This document shows, in pieces, positions 9,161 to 17,493 of a stretch of DNA of 64,000 nucleotides; within the stretch, counting starts at the first letter, position 1; the number at the start of each line of letters is the position of its first letter. The position numbers and the translations under genes are program-made. The notes beneath the pieces are model-generated. The model was given only the letters and a program-made list of their open reading frames with translations. It did not search any database and was not told where the DNA came from. Source of the stretch: Bacillus timonensis (lineage in GTDB: Bacteria > Bacillota > Bacilli > Bacillales > Bacillaceae_L); contig NZ_SLUB01000012.1 of NCBI RefSeq assembly GCF_004799755.1, forward strand, positions 30,676-94,675, given 5' to 3'.

Positions 9161-10585
9161 TCATGGAATTACCTCAAATACAGTACCTTGGTTTAAATTA
9201 GTCACATTCATTGAGCCATAAACGCCTAAAAATAGTCTAGTTTGGTCTAGATTCGTTCCCAGGCTTACGTAATAGGCGGATTGTGGTCCAAAATCATAAT
9301 CGGTCTCGATCACTTGAAAATCACTTAGTTTACAATCTGGTCTTACCGTCGTAAAAGCTAAAGCACCTCTTACCGGGGACAGTGATTCCTCTTTCCGGGC
9401 AATGTCAGTAAACACCACACTTCCCGTTAAAGCGGGGATTCCTGTTCCCATATATGGTTGGACACCAGTAAGCGCCGTTCCTTCAAACTTATCGGAGCGA
9501 GGATCTTTATGAAAATAACTAGTTAATGGCTGAATCCGCCTCACTGAAGTCTGAATGGCTTCATTGTAATACGCAATCACCTTTTCATCCAATTGTGGAT
9601 TTGCAGTGCAACCGCTAATCGTCGAAGTTGGAAAAGAACCTTCCCACCCTCGCCACCCAAAATTTATAAATCCATTTTGGTTAGTCGGACCGCCCCCGTG
9701 TCCCACAATCTGTGTAACTGGGATTGGTTTGTATTGAACAAATGAAAAAATGGATTCAACTAAATCCTGTCCGACATTTCCCACATATTTAATATATTGA
9801 TTGTGATACCTTTGAAACGAAATCCCTGGTATGTTGCGAACGCCTTTGGCAATGACCGTAAGTGTTTCTTGAATAGGTATCGGTAGTTCATTAAAACGTG
9901 TAACGACTGGTGGATTAGCGATAGAGGTTTGTTTCTCAACATCTATTTCAATGATTTTACCCGCGATTTCCATTTCATCCTGACTTAAATTAAATGGATC
10001 ATAGCCTGCCCCACCATCTCCTGTTGTTAAAACAAGCTTTCCCGTTTCAGGTGAAAAGTTTAAGCTGTTTACTCCATTATGATTAAAAAATGGCCTTCTT
10101 AAGTTGAGTAATGTCCGTCGTTTTTGAGGTTGACCATTTGATTGAAACATCCATTCTTCAACTGTATCAATATGATCATATTGGGTATCTCTATTTGTCC
10201 ACCTTAGGTTTAACGTTTTAGGGTCGCACGGGTTAGGTTTAAAAGATTCAGAAAGAGCACCTGGACCTTGTGTGCCAACCACTGAATAATGAAGATAAAA
10301 CAAACCGTTAATATGAAAACCGGGATGAAATGCTAGTCCTAGTAAACCTCGCTCATCATATCCACGGCCAGAAACACCGGGTTCAGAAGAACCCAGTTTT
10401 AGAATGCGGGAGCGAATATCTAAAAAAAGTCTAATTTCACCGTTTCCTATGTAAAAGATCTCTCCAACCTGTGTTGCAATAAATAATCTTTCAGTGAAGT
10501 CACCTGGGAGTACAGTCGTTTTTATAACAGTGGGTAAATTGATCTTATTCACTATGGGACGTAAACGCACCTTAACTTTTCTCAT
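9161..10585 (-). CDS. PQQ-dependent sugar dehydrogenase-like beta-propeller protein
   Basis: A 474-residue protein of the glucose/sorbosone dehydrogenase (GSDH) beta-propeller family. Signatures are RLFIATQVGEIFYI near residue 35, GLLGLAFHPGF near 100, FNHNGVNSLNFSPETGKLVLTTGDGG near 170 and GNVGQD near 275. No signal peptide is apparent, which is unusual since most relatives are exported. Whether it uses PQQ or is a catalytically silent propeller cannot be decided here. ATG 10585 has an AAGGGGTG site. It is a single gene, convergent with fosB. Confidence 0.82.
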   Translation of the reverse strand: MRKVKVRLRPIVNKINLPTVIKTTVLPGDFTERLFIATQVGEIFYIGNGEIRLFLDIRSRILKLGSSEPGVSGRGYDERGLLGLAFHPGFHINGLFYLHYSVVGTQGPGALSESFKPNPCDPKTLNLRWTNRDTQYDHIDTVEEWMFQSNGQPQKRRTLLNLRRPFFNHNGVNSLNFSPETGKLVLTTGDGGAGYDPFNLSQDEMEIAGKIIEIDVEKQTSIANPPVVTRFNELPIPIQETLTVIAKGVRNIPGISFQRYHNQYIKYVGNVGQDLVESIFSFVQYKPIPVTQIVGHGGGPTNQNGFINFGWRGWEGSFPTSTISGCTANPQLDEKVIAYYNEAIQTSVRRIQPLTSYFHKDPRSDKFEGTALTGVQPYMGTGIPALTGSVVFTDIARKEESLSPVRGALAFTTVRPDCKLSDFQVIETDYDFGPQSAYYVSLGTNLDQTRLFLGVYGSMNVTNLNQGTVFEVIP

Positions 10586-10784
10586 CGAACTTTACACCCC
10601 TTCTCGTTGTTTTCTTGTATCAGAATATGATTAGGAAGGTTCTAATAGTACCAATTAGCGGTGAAGAATCTTAAAGGCTCGGTAAGACGGGGAATGTCCT
10701 GAAAAAAGGACAACTTCTCTTTATTTAATTTCTGGCATAATCCTCTTTTAACCTGCATTTACCTATTATGTATGGGGGTGTACG

Positions 10785-11357
10785 ATGAGGTTATTTTTCA
10801 AGAAAGTAACATCTAGTGTCTGGGGAGAGGAACTAAATCCATCAATGGATAGGTATTCTAAGACAACGCGGATTGTTATGGGTGCCTTATTAGGATCAAT
10901 AGCTGTAATTTTTCAATCGGCAGGGATTTTTACGGGGATTGGTTACATCATGAGTATGATGAGCACTGGGCCTTTAGTGCTTGCTAGCCTTATGTCACTA
11001 AGAATAGGTGTGATGACTTACTTCGTAACGATCTTTCTATTAACACTTCTCCAGCCGAGTGAGCTATTGGTGTTCATGTTTACGACAGGTTTATTAGGAC
11101 TCAGCTTAGGCATTGGTCTGAAGTATTTAAAGAAAAGCAAATTGATTATTCTATTTGCGGGAGCATGTTTGACACTTGGAATAAGTATTTTATTATATGT
11201 ATTAAAATTTCCAATACTGGGACCATCAGTAACATCGCATTTTAATAGTATGGTTGTTCTAGGGACATTTGCCTTTTCTTTATTATATTGCTGGATATGG
11301 AAAGTAGTGAGTATCTATGTTTTTAAAGTCCTCCATCCATTTTTTTTAAGAAGATAG
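10785..11357 (+). CDS. Integral membrane protein, possibly ECF-transporter S-component-like
   Basis: A 190-residue protein with five to six hydrophobic segments after a short charged N-terminus. The layout (TTRIVMGALLGSIAVIFQSAG, then small-residue-rich helices) resembles substrate-capture components of ECF transporters or related YbaF-like membrane proteins, but I cannot confirm the family. GGGGGTG ribosome site upstream. Stands alone between a divergent propeller gene and a GNAT gene. Confidence 0.7.
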   Translation: MRLFFKKVTSSVWGEELNPSMDRYSKTTRIVMGALLGSIAVIFQSAGIFTGIGYIMSMMSTGPLVLASLMSLRIGVMTYFVTIFLLTLLQPSELLVFMFTTGLLGLSLGIGLKYLKKSKLIILFAGACLTLGISILLYVLKFPILGPSVTSHFNSMVVLGTFAFSLLYCWIWKVVSIYVFKVLHPFFLRR

Positions 11358-11415
11358 TGGAGGGATAACTATATAAGCAAAAGTAAAATTCTACAACTAA
11401 AGAGTTAGAAGTCTA

Positions 11416-11448
11416 GAGATCATTCATAAGATGGTCTTTATTTTTTTG
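11416..11448 (+). terminator. Weak terminator after the membrane protein
   Basis: Short 5-6 bp stem (11418-11423 with 11431-11436) followed by a run of Ts. Confidence 0.5.
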
Positions 11449-11573
11449 GAGAAATTATTGGAAAATTATGTTAAAATTAATTTAAAAGCTCCTAAGCTCC
11501 AGTAGCTAAAATGTAGGTGTTTTAACATTGGAACGATCAAAATTTTCAGAAGATGGTGGAAAGGAATTTATCA

Positions 11574-12035
11574 ATGAAAATAAGACTTGCTGAAGCAAAA
11601 GATATTAGTCAATTAGTAAGAATGAGATGGGATTTTACAATTGAGTATGATGAAAGTAAAAAGAATTTTGCATACGATGATTTTGAAATGGAATGTCGAC
11701 AATTCTTAGAGGAAGCCATTAAATCTGGACAATGGTTTATTTGGGTTGCGGAGGATCATGGGAAAATTACTTCTCATATTTACATAGAGTTGATTCAAAA
11801 AATTCCACGCCCTGGTAGAACAACTTATCCATTTGCGTATATGACAAATGTATATACTCTTCCGGAATATAGAAATAAGGGGATTGGAAGTAAAGTGCTG
11901 AGCACAATCAATGAATGGATTAAAGAAAACAATTTTGAATTTGTTATTGTATGGCCAAGCGATGAATCGATTCATTATTATAAGAAAAATGGATATGTTC
12001 ATTGTACGGAGCCCATGGAGTATTTCCCTTCTTGA
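11574..12035 (+). CDS. GNAT-family N-acetyltransferase
   Basis: A 153-residue Gcn5-related acetyltransferase. The acetyl-CoA pyrophosphate loop is YRNKGIGSKVL around residue 105, followed by the C-terminal FVIVWPSDESIHYYKKNGY strand-helix typical of the fold. ATG 11574 lies 8 bases from AAAGGAA; an upstream in-frame ATG at 11553 precedes that site. The substrate is not predictable. Confidence 0.87.
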   Translation: MKIRLAEAKDISQLVRMRWDFTIEYDESKKNFAYDDFEMECRQFLEEAIKSGQWFIWVAEDHGKITSHIYIELIQKIPRPGRTTYPFAYMTNVYTLPEYRNKGIGSKVLSTINEWIKENNFEFVIVWPSDESIHYYKKNGYVHCTEPMEYFPS

Positions 12036-12116
12036 AATACGGCTTTGCAACATATTTGTTAGTAAATGCTCTACTAATCATGGTTGATCGAATGAATGTT
12101 TAAAGGGGGAAGTTTG

Positions 12117-12818
12117 GTGGAAAAAGCGATTCTAAATTATGATGATTTACTAGAAATGTTGGATGATTTTTTACGAGAGCCAAAAGAGTTTTGGGAACAT
12201 TTTTATGAGGATCGAGCAAAGGAGATTCCATTTTTTAAGGTAACAGGTCCTGATGAAAATTTAGTAGATTATTTTAATGATGGACTTGCACCTAGAAAAG
12301 TTTTGGAATTAGGATGTGGACCTGGAAGAAATGCAATTTATATGGCTAAAAAGGGTTGTAAAGTAGATGCTTTGGATATTGCTGAAAATGCAATAGCGTG
12401 GGCAAAGGAAAGAGCTATTGAGGAAGGGGTAAATATTAATTTTCACTGCACGTCTCTTTTTGACTATGAATTCGAGCCACATTCTTATGATTTTATTTAT
12501 GAGTGTGGACTATTTCATCATTTAGCACCCCATAGACGTTTAACTTACATGGAAATAATAAAAAGAGCTTTAAAGCCAGACGGACATTTTGCTCTTGTTT
12601 GTTTTAATACAGATGGAGCATTAGCCACATCAGATTGGGATATCTATAAAGAAAAAAGCTTAAAAAGAGGAATAGGCTATACGGAAGAGAGACTAAGAAA
12701 AATATTTGAGGCGGATTTTACCATTAAGGAATTCAGGAAAATGAAAAAGATTTTACAACCAAATGACGTATTAGGAGAAGACTTTCTCTGGACAAGCTTA
12801 TTGCAGATAAAAAAGTAG
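12117..12818 (+). CDS. Class I SAM-dependent methyltransferase
   Basis: A 233-residue methyltransferase with a Rossmann fold. Motif I is VLELGCGPGRNAIYMA around residue 62, the acidic motif II residue is in VDALDIAENA, and the post-II region is YDFIYECGLFHH, matching the tellurite/TehB-like or Methyltransf_25 groups. I choose GTG 12117 because the GGGGGA site ends six bases before it; the ATG at 12096 lies upstream of that site. Substrate unknown. Confidence 0.85.
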   Translation: MEKAILNYDDLLEMLDDFLREPKEFWEHFYEDRAKEIPFFKVTGPDENLVDYFNDGLAPRKVLELGCGPGRNAIYMAKKGCKVDALDIAENAIAWAKERAIEEGVNINFHCTSLFDYEFEPHSYDFIYECGLFHHLAPHRRLTYMEIIKRALKPDGHFALVCFNTDGALATSDWDIYKEKSLKRGIGYTEERLRKIFEADFTIKEFRKMKKILQPNDVLGEDFLWTSLLQIKK

Positions 12819-12899
12819 AGTTCTAGTATTCAACCTATTTTATTAACGTTATTGCTAGTAAAGTAAGAATCATTAATTAACGGATCAACGGGGGACAAA

Positions 12900-13535
12900 A
12901 TGAGCCAATTTAGAGGAGTTATCTTAGAGGGCTACTCGAACGCAGGCAAGACATCTGTATTAAAATCGTTAAAACAAATTCAGGCTCGTGATGATTCTGC
13001 AGAACGTAGTGTGATTGTTCTAAGTGAACATTATTCGCAAATTCTCCATAGGGTTAATGGGGAACTGAGGAAACTATACAGAAATGAACATTTGCAACTT
13101 TTAACTGATAGAGTTAAGATGCTGAGAAAATTACGTGATTGGGAAAAAGAACTTGGACAAACTCAACGTTCTAAAGGTATATTTTTTATCTTGGAGAGGT
13201 TTCATCTAAATCATAGGGTTGCATACCCTAATTGTTTAATGGACGAAATAGAAGAAATTGAAGATGAGCTGTATCGGATGGGGGCAAAGTGCGCTCTGCT
13301 TACAATATCTCCAGAGAATGCGGTGAAAAGGATAATAAGTAGAAATCCGGAAGTATGGAATAAGAAAAGTGAGGAAGACATCAGATTAGCGTATGAGCTG
13401 TTATTAAAACAGCAACAGGAATATCGAGTTCAGGCTGATCATTCAATCATTCCCACAATCGAAATAAATACTGATAGGAAAGAGTGGGAGTTGTATGCAA
13501 AACAAATTTACTCAATCAATAAAAGTGAGCGTTAA
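12900..13535 (+). CDS. P-loop kinase-like protein (thymidylate-kinase-like fold)
   Basis: A 211-residue nucleotide-binding protein with Walker A GYSNAGKTS at residues 11-19 and a LID-like region around SRNPEVWNKKSEEDI. It most resembles small nucleoside or nucleotide kinases of the dTMP-kinase superfamily; a specific substrate cannot be assigned. GGGGGA ribosome site. The stop codon lies inside a strong terminator hairpin. Confidence 0.75.
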   Translation: MSQFRGVILEGYSNAGKTSVLKSLKQIQARDDSAERSVIVLSEHYSQILHRVNGELRKLYRNEHLQLLTDRVKMLRKLRDWEKELGQTQRSKGIFFILERFHLNHRVAYPNCLMDEIEEIEDELYRMGAKCALLTISPENAVKRIISRNPEVWNKKSEEDIRLAYELLLKQQQEYRVQADHSIIPTIEINTDRKEWELYAKQIYSINKSER

Positions 13536-13562
13536 TCAAGCAGAAAGATTAACGCTTTTTCG
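13529..13562 (+). terminator. Terminator overlapping the end of the P-loop kinase gene
   Basis: GCGTTAATC (13529-13537) pairs with GATTAACGC (13547-13555), followed by TTTTT. Confidence 0.88.
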
Positions 13563-13604
13563 GTTTAAGTTATTAAGCTAACAAACTAGTGTTTTTGCTG
13601 GCTT

Positions 13605-13916
13605 TTAAATAAACTTTCGGATAAAAAGGTAAATAACAATGGAAACAACCGCCAAAATAAATCTAACTATTCGACCATCATTGTTTATCGCTGCTTCAAT
13701 AAAAAATACTGCCGCCAATAAAACCCAAATCTTTTCAATAAAAAATAACCCAATTAATGTAAAAACAGAAAATCCTAATATCGGGAGAGTCATAAGTAAT
13801 GATAATATAAATAGTGCGCCTAAATAGGAAAGTCTTGTTTTAAGAGAATATCGTTTATAATATGAGAATGCTAAGAAGCAAATAACAATTAATAAGGAAA
13901 TCCAATGTATAATCAT
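13605..13916 (-). CDS. Small integral membrane protein, 103 aa
   Basis: Three to four hydrophobic segments fill nearly the whole protein (WISLLIVICFLAFSYY at the start, FILAVVSIVIYLFIRKFI at the end). An AGAGGAGA site precedes ATG 13916. That ATG overlaps (ATGA) the stop of an upstream minus-strand frame (13913-14071) that looks N-terminally truncated, so this gene was probably the second of an operon. Function unknown. Confidence 0.7.
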   Translation of the reverse strand: MIIHWISLLIVICFLAFSYYKRYSLKTRLSYLGALFILSLLMTLPILGFSVFTLIGLFFIEKIWVLLAAVFFIEAAINNDGRIVRFILAVVSIVIYLFIRKFI

Positions 13917-14071
13917 CTATAATTCTCCTCTTGTAGTTGATTCAATTTATCAACTGCTAATACCCAGTCATTACATTTTATGAAACTACCAATCGGATAT
14001 TCAAAATCTCGCTCACCCCTTGTTTTTGTATTCCTGACTGTACTGTGGTAATTGAAAAAGTATCTAATAAT
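13913..14071 (-). pseudogene. Truncated ORF, translationally coupled to the 13605-13916 membrane gene
   Basis: An open minus-strand frame of about 52 codons (RYFFNYHSTVRN, then FEYPIGSFIKCNDW, ending QLQEENYR) terminates with a TGA that overlaps the ATG of the next gene. The frame opens after a TAA at 14072-14074 and has no usable start codon or ribosome site. The composition looks protein-like, and the ATGA junction implies an earlier intact gene. Best read as a 3' remnant; family not recognised. Confidence 0.45.
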
Positions 14072-14330
14072 TTAAAATTTAGTGGTATTATATTTTATAC
14101 ATACATTATTTTTGTTCAATTTATTTACGAACTCTAGATGGATACATACTTTAAAGGAATAGCGTATATTTTTGTTAAGTTATTGTACAAATTTGCAGGT
14201 TAGTTTAAAATCGGTACACAATAGTATGGGTGACTTGGAGGAGATAAATTATTGAATTTTGCTGGTTAATAACCGAGTAAAATACGAAAATTAACCAGAT
14301 ACGTCACTTAATTATAATGGGAGTGATTTT

Positions 14331-14492
14331 ATGAGTAAAGCTAAAGGAAAAGGTGGAACTGGGAGAGGGACAGACAAGAAGGGATGGAATCGTTGGCAAG
14401 CTAGCGCAAACAAAAAAAAGAGTGCAAAACCCTATATAAGTAAAGGTATAAAAAAAGCGCATGGTGAAAATGACTCCACTAGCAACAGTTAA
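14331..14492 (+). CDS. Small basic Gly/Lys-rich protein, DUF3934-like (53 aa)
   Basis: A 53-residue, highly basic protein beginning with alternating Lys/Gly (SKAKGKGGTGRGTDKKGWN) and continuing RWQASANKKK. I recall this pattern from the DUF3934 family of Bacillus small proteins; that is not checked. A GGGAGTGAT site stands seven bases before the ATG. It is preceded by about 260 bp in which I see no gene. Possibly nucleic-acid binding by charge only; function unknown. Confidence 0.68.
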   Translation: MSKAKGKGGTGRGTDKKGWNRWQASANKKKSAKPYISKGIKKAHGENDSTSNS

Positions 14493-14602
14493 AGTCACTT
14501 TTCTAAAGGGAAGATTGCTTTTTCTTCTTTAAGTAACGGTGCAAGTTTATTCAATAATTTTTGCTGTCAGTGGTAAAATTTACTGATCAGGGGGGGGCAT
14601 TT

Positions 14603-14914
14603 TTGGAAGGTTTAATATTGGCATTATTTATTTTAATTTTAATATCGCTTAATGTTGCTTTCTTAACATTGTTTAAAAAAGGAAAACTAAATCTTATGGT
14701 ATCGGGCATTATTATGACGATTCTTGCTCCAGTTATTGGTTTTTCAAGCGGAGCATTATTTCTTCATTTCTATGATTGGAGTTCAGGAGGAACAGGAGAG
14801 GGTGCAGGCTATGGTGGAGCATTTTTAGGACTTATAACATTGGTTAATGGGATTCTCATTCTTATGATTGGAATTATTAGATGGTTTCTGCATTTCGTGA
14901 AAAAAGTAAATTGA
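14603..14914 (+). CDS. Small integral membrane protein, 103 aa
   Basis: Three hydrophobic segments with a glycine-rich loop (SSGGTGEGAGYGGAF) between the second and third. TTG 14603 is taken as the start because a run of seven Gs sits immediately upstream with 5-base spacing, and the resulting N-terminus (MEGLILALFILIL) enters the first membrane helix directly. No family recognised. Confidence 0.65.
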   Translation: MEGLILALFILILISLNVAFLTLFKKGKLNLMVSGIIMTILAPVIGFSSGALFLHFYDWSSGGTGEGAGYGGAFLGLITLVNGILILMIGIIRWFLHFVKKVN

Positions 14915-15092
14915 TGTTTCGTTACGGCTTTAGCCTGTAAGAATTACGGATTTGGGCATTCAAGGCTATTTCTAAATGTCGTGATGATTTATACATGAAG
15001 ATTGCTTTTTCAATCATGACAAATTTATTCTTTACATATTTGTAAAAAATATTTAGAGTTGTTTTCAATATAAAAACAAAAAGGAGTAACTT

Positions 15093-15365
15093 ATGTGCAG
15101 AAACATTCGAACCTTATTTAATTTCGACCCACCAGCTACCGATGAAGAGATTCATGCAGCATCATTACAGTACGTTAGAAAGATAACAGGTTTTAATAAG
15201 CCCTCAAAAATGAACGAAGAGGCATTTAATCAAGCAATCCATGAAATTGCTTTGGTAACCAGAAAGTTATTAAATGATTTGGAGACAAGTGCCGAACCTC
15301 GTAATCGTGAGGTAGAAGCAGAGCGTGCTCGTATTCGATCAGCACAAAGATTTGGTCCAAAATAA
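15093..15365 (+). CDS. DUF2277 family protein
   Basis: A 90-residue protein matching DUF2277 end to end: invariant MCRNIRTLFNF start, PPATDEEIHAASLQYVRK, GFNKPSKMNEEAF, and an Arg-rich helical C-terminus. The family is widespread and uncharacterised. Good AAAAGGAG site. Short convergent gap to the LysM gene. Confidence 0.88.
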   Translation: MCRNIRTLFNFDPPATDEEIHAASLQYVRKITGFNKPSKMNEEAFNQAIHEIALVTRKLLNDLETSAEPRNREVEAERARIRSAQRFGPK

Positions 15366-15367
15366 AT

Positions 15368-15389
15368 CCCTCCTAAATATGCAGGAGGG
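15368..15389. terminator. Convergent hairpin between DUF2277 and LysM genes
   Basis: CCCTCCT (15368-15374) pairs with AGGAGGG (15383-15389). Neither flank has a strong T-run, so efficiency is uncertain. Confidence 0.5.
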
Positions 15390-15397
15390 TCATCACT

Positions 15398-16114
15398 TCA
15401 AAACATATCCGGATATAGTAGCACCATAGCGTCAGAAATAGTATCTGCCATCATTCTTGCCTGCTTTTCAATCTTGTCATATACATCAATGTCTTTTTGG
15501 TAATCCTTATTGATCATAAAGACAGCTTCCTGTTTCGTTAAATCTAGATGTTCATAGAACATTTTTCTAAACGTTTCTTCAGATATATATGGATTCCCCG
15601 TACTTAAAAACTTCGCGATTGCATCCGCATTTTGATACCATTTCTTTTCAGCTGTCATAGCGGCTTGTTGGTCCCCAGCTAAGGCGGCTTTGACAAGGTC
15701 TGCTGCAATTAATAAATGCTCCTTAATTAAATTTCCATAGGTTGTGGCGGCAACATCCCCATATAATCGTCGTATCATATTTCCCATATCCGTGGCGTTT
15801 CTTAATAATCGCTGAAGTACAAACTCGATGTCAGGGAGCTTGAATATTAGACTAATAATCGCCATCCTTGTCCATGCCACATGCTCCTCCCAAAGGCTAC
15901 GCAAATCGTTCCGATAATCTACTTCGGCTTGGCTAATGCAACGATCCTTATTTAATTGGATATTTGGAATTTTAATAAACTCTCCAACCCGTAAATAATA
16001 TGGATTTATTCCGGGATTTGCTGTAAAAATATCCTCTACCGTTGTTTTGTATGCCAGAGCCAACCGCTCAATACTGTCCCCTGGTTGAACGGAATGTGTG
16101 TAAAAACGATTCAA
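15398..16114 (-). CDS. LysM-domain protein with helical C-terminal domain
   Basis: A 238-residue protein. Residues about 5-52 are one LysM peptidoglycan-binding repeat (HSVQPGDSIERLALAYKTTVEDIFTANPGIN, GEFIKIPN). The rest is an all-helical domain of unknown function (EHVAWTRMAIISLIF, LLRNATDMGNMIRR) that I associate with spore-associated or envelope proteins of Bacillus. I choose TTG 16114, eight bases behind AAAGGAGG; a longer frame upstream lacks a ribosome site. No signal peptide, as is common for LysM proteins laid down inside the mother cell. Confidence 0.8.
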   Translation of the reverse strand: MNRFYTHSVQPGDSIERLALAYKTTVEDIFTANPGINPYYLRVGEFIKIPNIQLNKDRCISQAEVDYRNDLRSLWEEHVAWTRMAIISLIFKLPDIEFVLQRLLRNATDMGNMIRRLYGDVAATTYGNLIKEHLLIAADLVKAALAGDQQAAMTAEKKWYQNADAIAKFLSTGNPYISEETFRKMFYEHLDLTKQEAVFMINKDYQKDIDVYDKIEKQARMMADTISDAMVLLYPDMF

Positions 16115-16280
16115 CTTTTGACCCTCCTTTAAAAATAAACAAGTTTGATGTTTACTAGCATATTCGTAAAGCACCATGTAGGTGAATGTCCGATACATTT
16201 AAGGGAATTGGAGTTAGATAGAAGGTGATTGGATAAACCTGGAGAATTAATTTAACATGGACTTTTGAGGAGGAAAAAGG

Positions 16281-16724
16281 ATGAATAGACTAAACCTGAT
16301 TACACTTGGTACCAAGGACATTGTGAGGTCGCACGAGTTTTTCAAAAAGGTAGGATTTGATACTTCTATAAGAGGGAGCGAATCGAATCCGGACATTATT
16401 TTTTTTAGAAATGAAGGCACGAGAATCGCACTATATCCTATTGAAGAGCTGGCACTGGATATTAATGAAGAAAATCCGCCAAAGATTGGAACAGGTTTTC
16501 CGGGGATAACTCTCGCCTATAATGCAAAATCCATCGAAGAAGTGGATGAGGTTTTAAATCAGGCTGAACTGGCTGGTGCAACAATTCAAAAAGCACCGAA
16601 AAAGACCGATTGGGGTGGCTATGGGGGGTATTTTACGGACCTAGATGGTTACTATTGGGAAGTGGCCTATGGTGAATTCTGGGAGTTCGATGAATCAAAT
16701 ATGCTAGTGATTGAAGATCAGTAG
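16281..16724 (+). CDS. VOC family protein (glyoxalase-like)
   Basis: A 147-residue VOC protein (LNLITLGTKDIVRSHEFFKKVGF start; YFTDLDGYYWEVAYG near the end) of the type often annotated as glyoxalase/bleomycin resistance. Excellent GAGGAGG site. Immediately downstream lies the remnant of a second VOC gene, so the locus once held two. Confidence 0.87.
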   Translation: MNRLNLITLGTKDIVRSHEFFKKVGFDTSIRGSESNPDIIFFRNEGTRIALYPIEELALDINEENPPKIGTGFPGITLAYNAKSIEEVDEVLNQAELAGATIQKAPKKTDWGGYGGYFTDLDGYYWEVAYGEFWEFDESNMLVIEDQ

Positions 16725-16731
16725 GAGGAAA

Positions 16732-16857
16732 GTTTCTGGAAACACTTTAACCAACAAAAATGTAACAGTCGGAGAAATTGTAACGATGCCTCCAGGAAGA
16801 GTATTTAATTTTGCTGATAACGAATAAAACTATTTTGCGGTTTTGGAGAAAAACTAA
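16732..16857 (+). pseudogene. Decayed C-terminal fragment of a VOC gene
   Basis: In frame from about 16741 the DNA reads NTLTNKNVTVGEIVTMPPGR, then VFNFADNE, a TAA stop (16825-16827), then NYFAVLEKN and a second stop. This matches the C-terminal 38 residues of the intact VOC protein at 5379-5756 (KSKNVKVGDIVDMPSGKVF, NFADDEDHYFAVMERN). The N-terminal two thirds are gone and one codon has become a stop, so this is a non-functional relic. Confidence 0.85.
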
Positions 16858-16863
16858 TTTCGT

Positions 16864-16900
16864 AATAGTCCCGACCTCACGAAAGGTAGGGACTATTTGA
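16864..16900 (+). terminator. Terminator downstream of the VOC locus
   Basis: Long stem pairing 16864-16877 with 16884-16897, with one bulge. The T-tract is short (TTGATGTT). Confidence 0.65.
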
Positions 16901-16957
16901 TGTTAAATACTTAGGAATAAGATTAAAATAGAAGCTGTAATGCGCTCCTAGTAGGGA

Positions 16958-17065
16958 TTAGTATCCACCACCCATGTATCCAGTACCAACAATGATTAAT
17001 AGGATGAAGAGCACAACAATTAATGCAAATCCTGCACCCATACCGTATCCGCCGCCATAGCTCAT
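16958..17065 (-). CDS. YjcZ-family small sporulation protein (35 aa)
   Basis: A 35-residue protein: glycine/tyrosine-rich N-terminus ([10 protein letters not shown]), a membrane helix of aliphatic residues, and a C-terminal GTGYMGGGY. This is the YjcZ/SscA-type pattern of small spore-assembly proteins. AAGGGGG ribosome site before ATG 17065, and a sigma-K-type promoter (17094-17121) upstream. First of a minus-strand group of spore genes. Confidence 0.88.
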   Translation of the reverse strand: MSYGGGYGMGAGFALIVVLFILLIIVGTGYMGGGY

Positions 17066-17093
17066 AGATATACCCCCTTTTTCGAAGATAGCA

Positions 17094-17121
17094 TAGTGTA
17101 TGCTTCAGCAATAGGACCCGT
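17094..17121 (-). promoter_or_regulatory. Sigma-K-type promoter for the YjcZ-like gene
   Basis: On the minus strand CATACACTA (plus 17094-17102) fits the sigma-K -10 consensus CATANNNTA exactly. It is preceded by 17 bases and AC (plus 17120-17121), matching the -35 core. The distance to the start codon of the YjcZ-like gene is about 30 bases. Late mother-cell expression is inferred. Confidence 0.65.
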
Positions 17122-17149
17122 CATAGACAAGTGTGGAATTATAACACGA

Positions 17150-17335
17150 TTAGTATCTTCGTCTATGATGCACAACTTCAGTTCTTCTTATTGGTTGAAT
17201 AATACGCTTTGGTACATCTATTACATTAATACGATTAACTTCGACAATGGGTTGGATGATAGGGTGGACTCGTCTAACATATTCATTTCGAACTCGATAC
17301 TTTGGAGGAAAATAGACCGGTCTTGTGCGATTCAT
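17150..17335 (-). CDS. CotD-like spore coat protein (61 aa)
   Basis: A 61-residue Arg/Val/Pro/Tyr-rich protein (RPVYFPPKYRVRNEY, HPIIQPIVEVNRINVIDVPK) resembling short CotD-family coat proteins of Bacillus, with the HP..QPIV and NRINVIDVP pattern. A strong AGGGAGGTGA site precedes ATG 17335. Its position between a YjcZ-like gene and a Gly/His-rich gene supports a spore role. Confidence 0.7.
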   Translation of the reverse strand: MNRTRPVYFPPKYRVRNEYVRRVHPIIQPIVEVNRINVIDVPKRIIQPIRRTEVVHHRRRY

Positions 17336-17493
17336 TATTATTTCACCTCCCTCTTACCTTATATAAGATGAGGAAATGGTATATTTTGAAACGGACAAAT
17401 CCATTAGATTCTTTTAAAAATAGTTTTATTTACTAGTCATAGAATTTAAGAATAATAACTATCAAGTGTTGGTAGACTAATGTGCTTTAAAGG

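Noticed and set aside
9019..9201. 60-codon plus-strand frame after fosB
   Set aside because: No ribosome site and it runs through the terminator into the convergent gene. The overlapping 36-codon frame at 9002 has a proper site and membrane-like composition.
16923..17111. Cys/Trp-rich minus-strand frame overlapping the YjcZ-like gene
   Set aside because: It is the shadow of the 35-codon YjcZ-like gene in another frame and has no ribosome site; the YjcZ-like frame has both RBS and promoter.
17336..17400. Sigma-K promoters for the CotD-like and Gly/His-rich genes
   Set aside because: Partial -10 matches exist (CATCTTATA, AATACAATA) but without an AC element at 16-17 bases; too weak to annotate.
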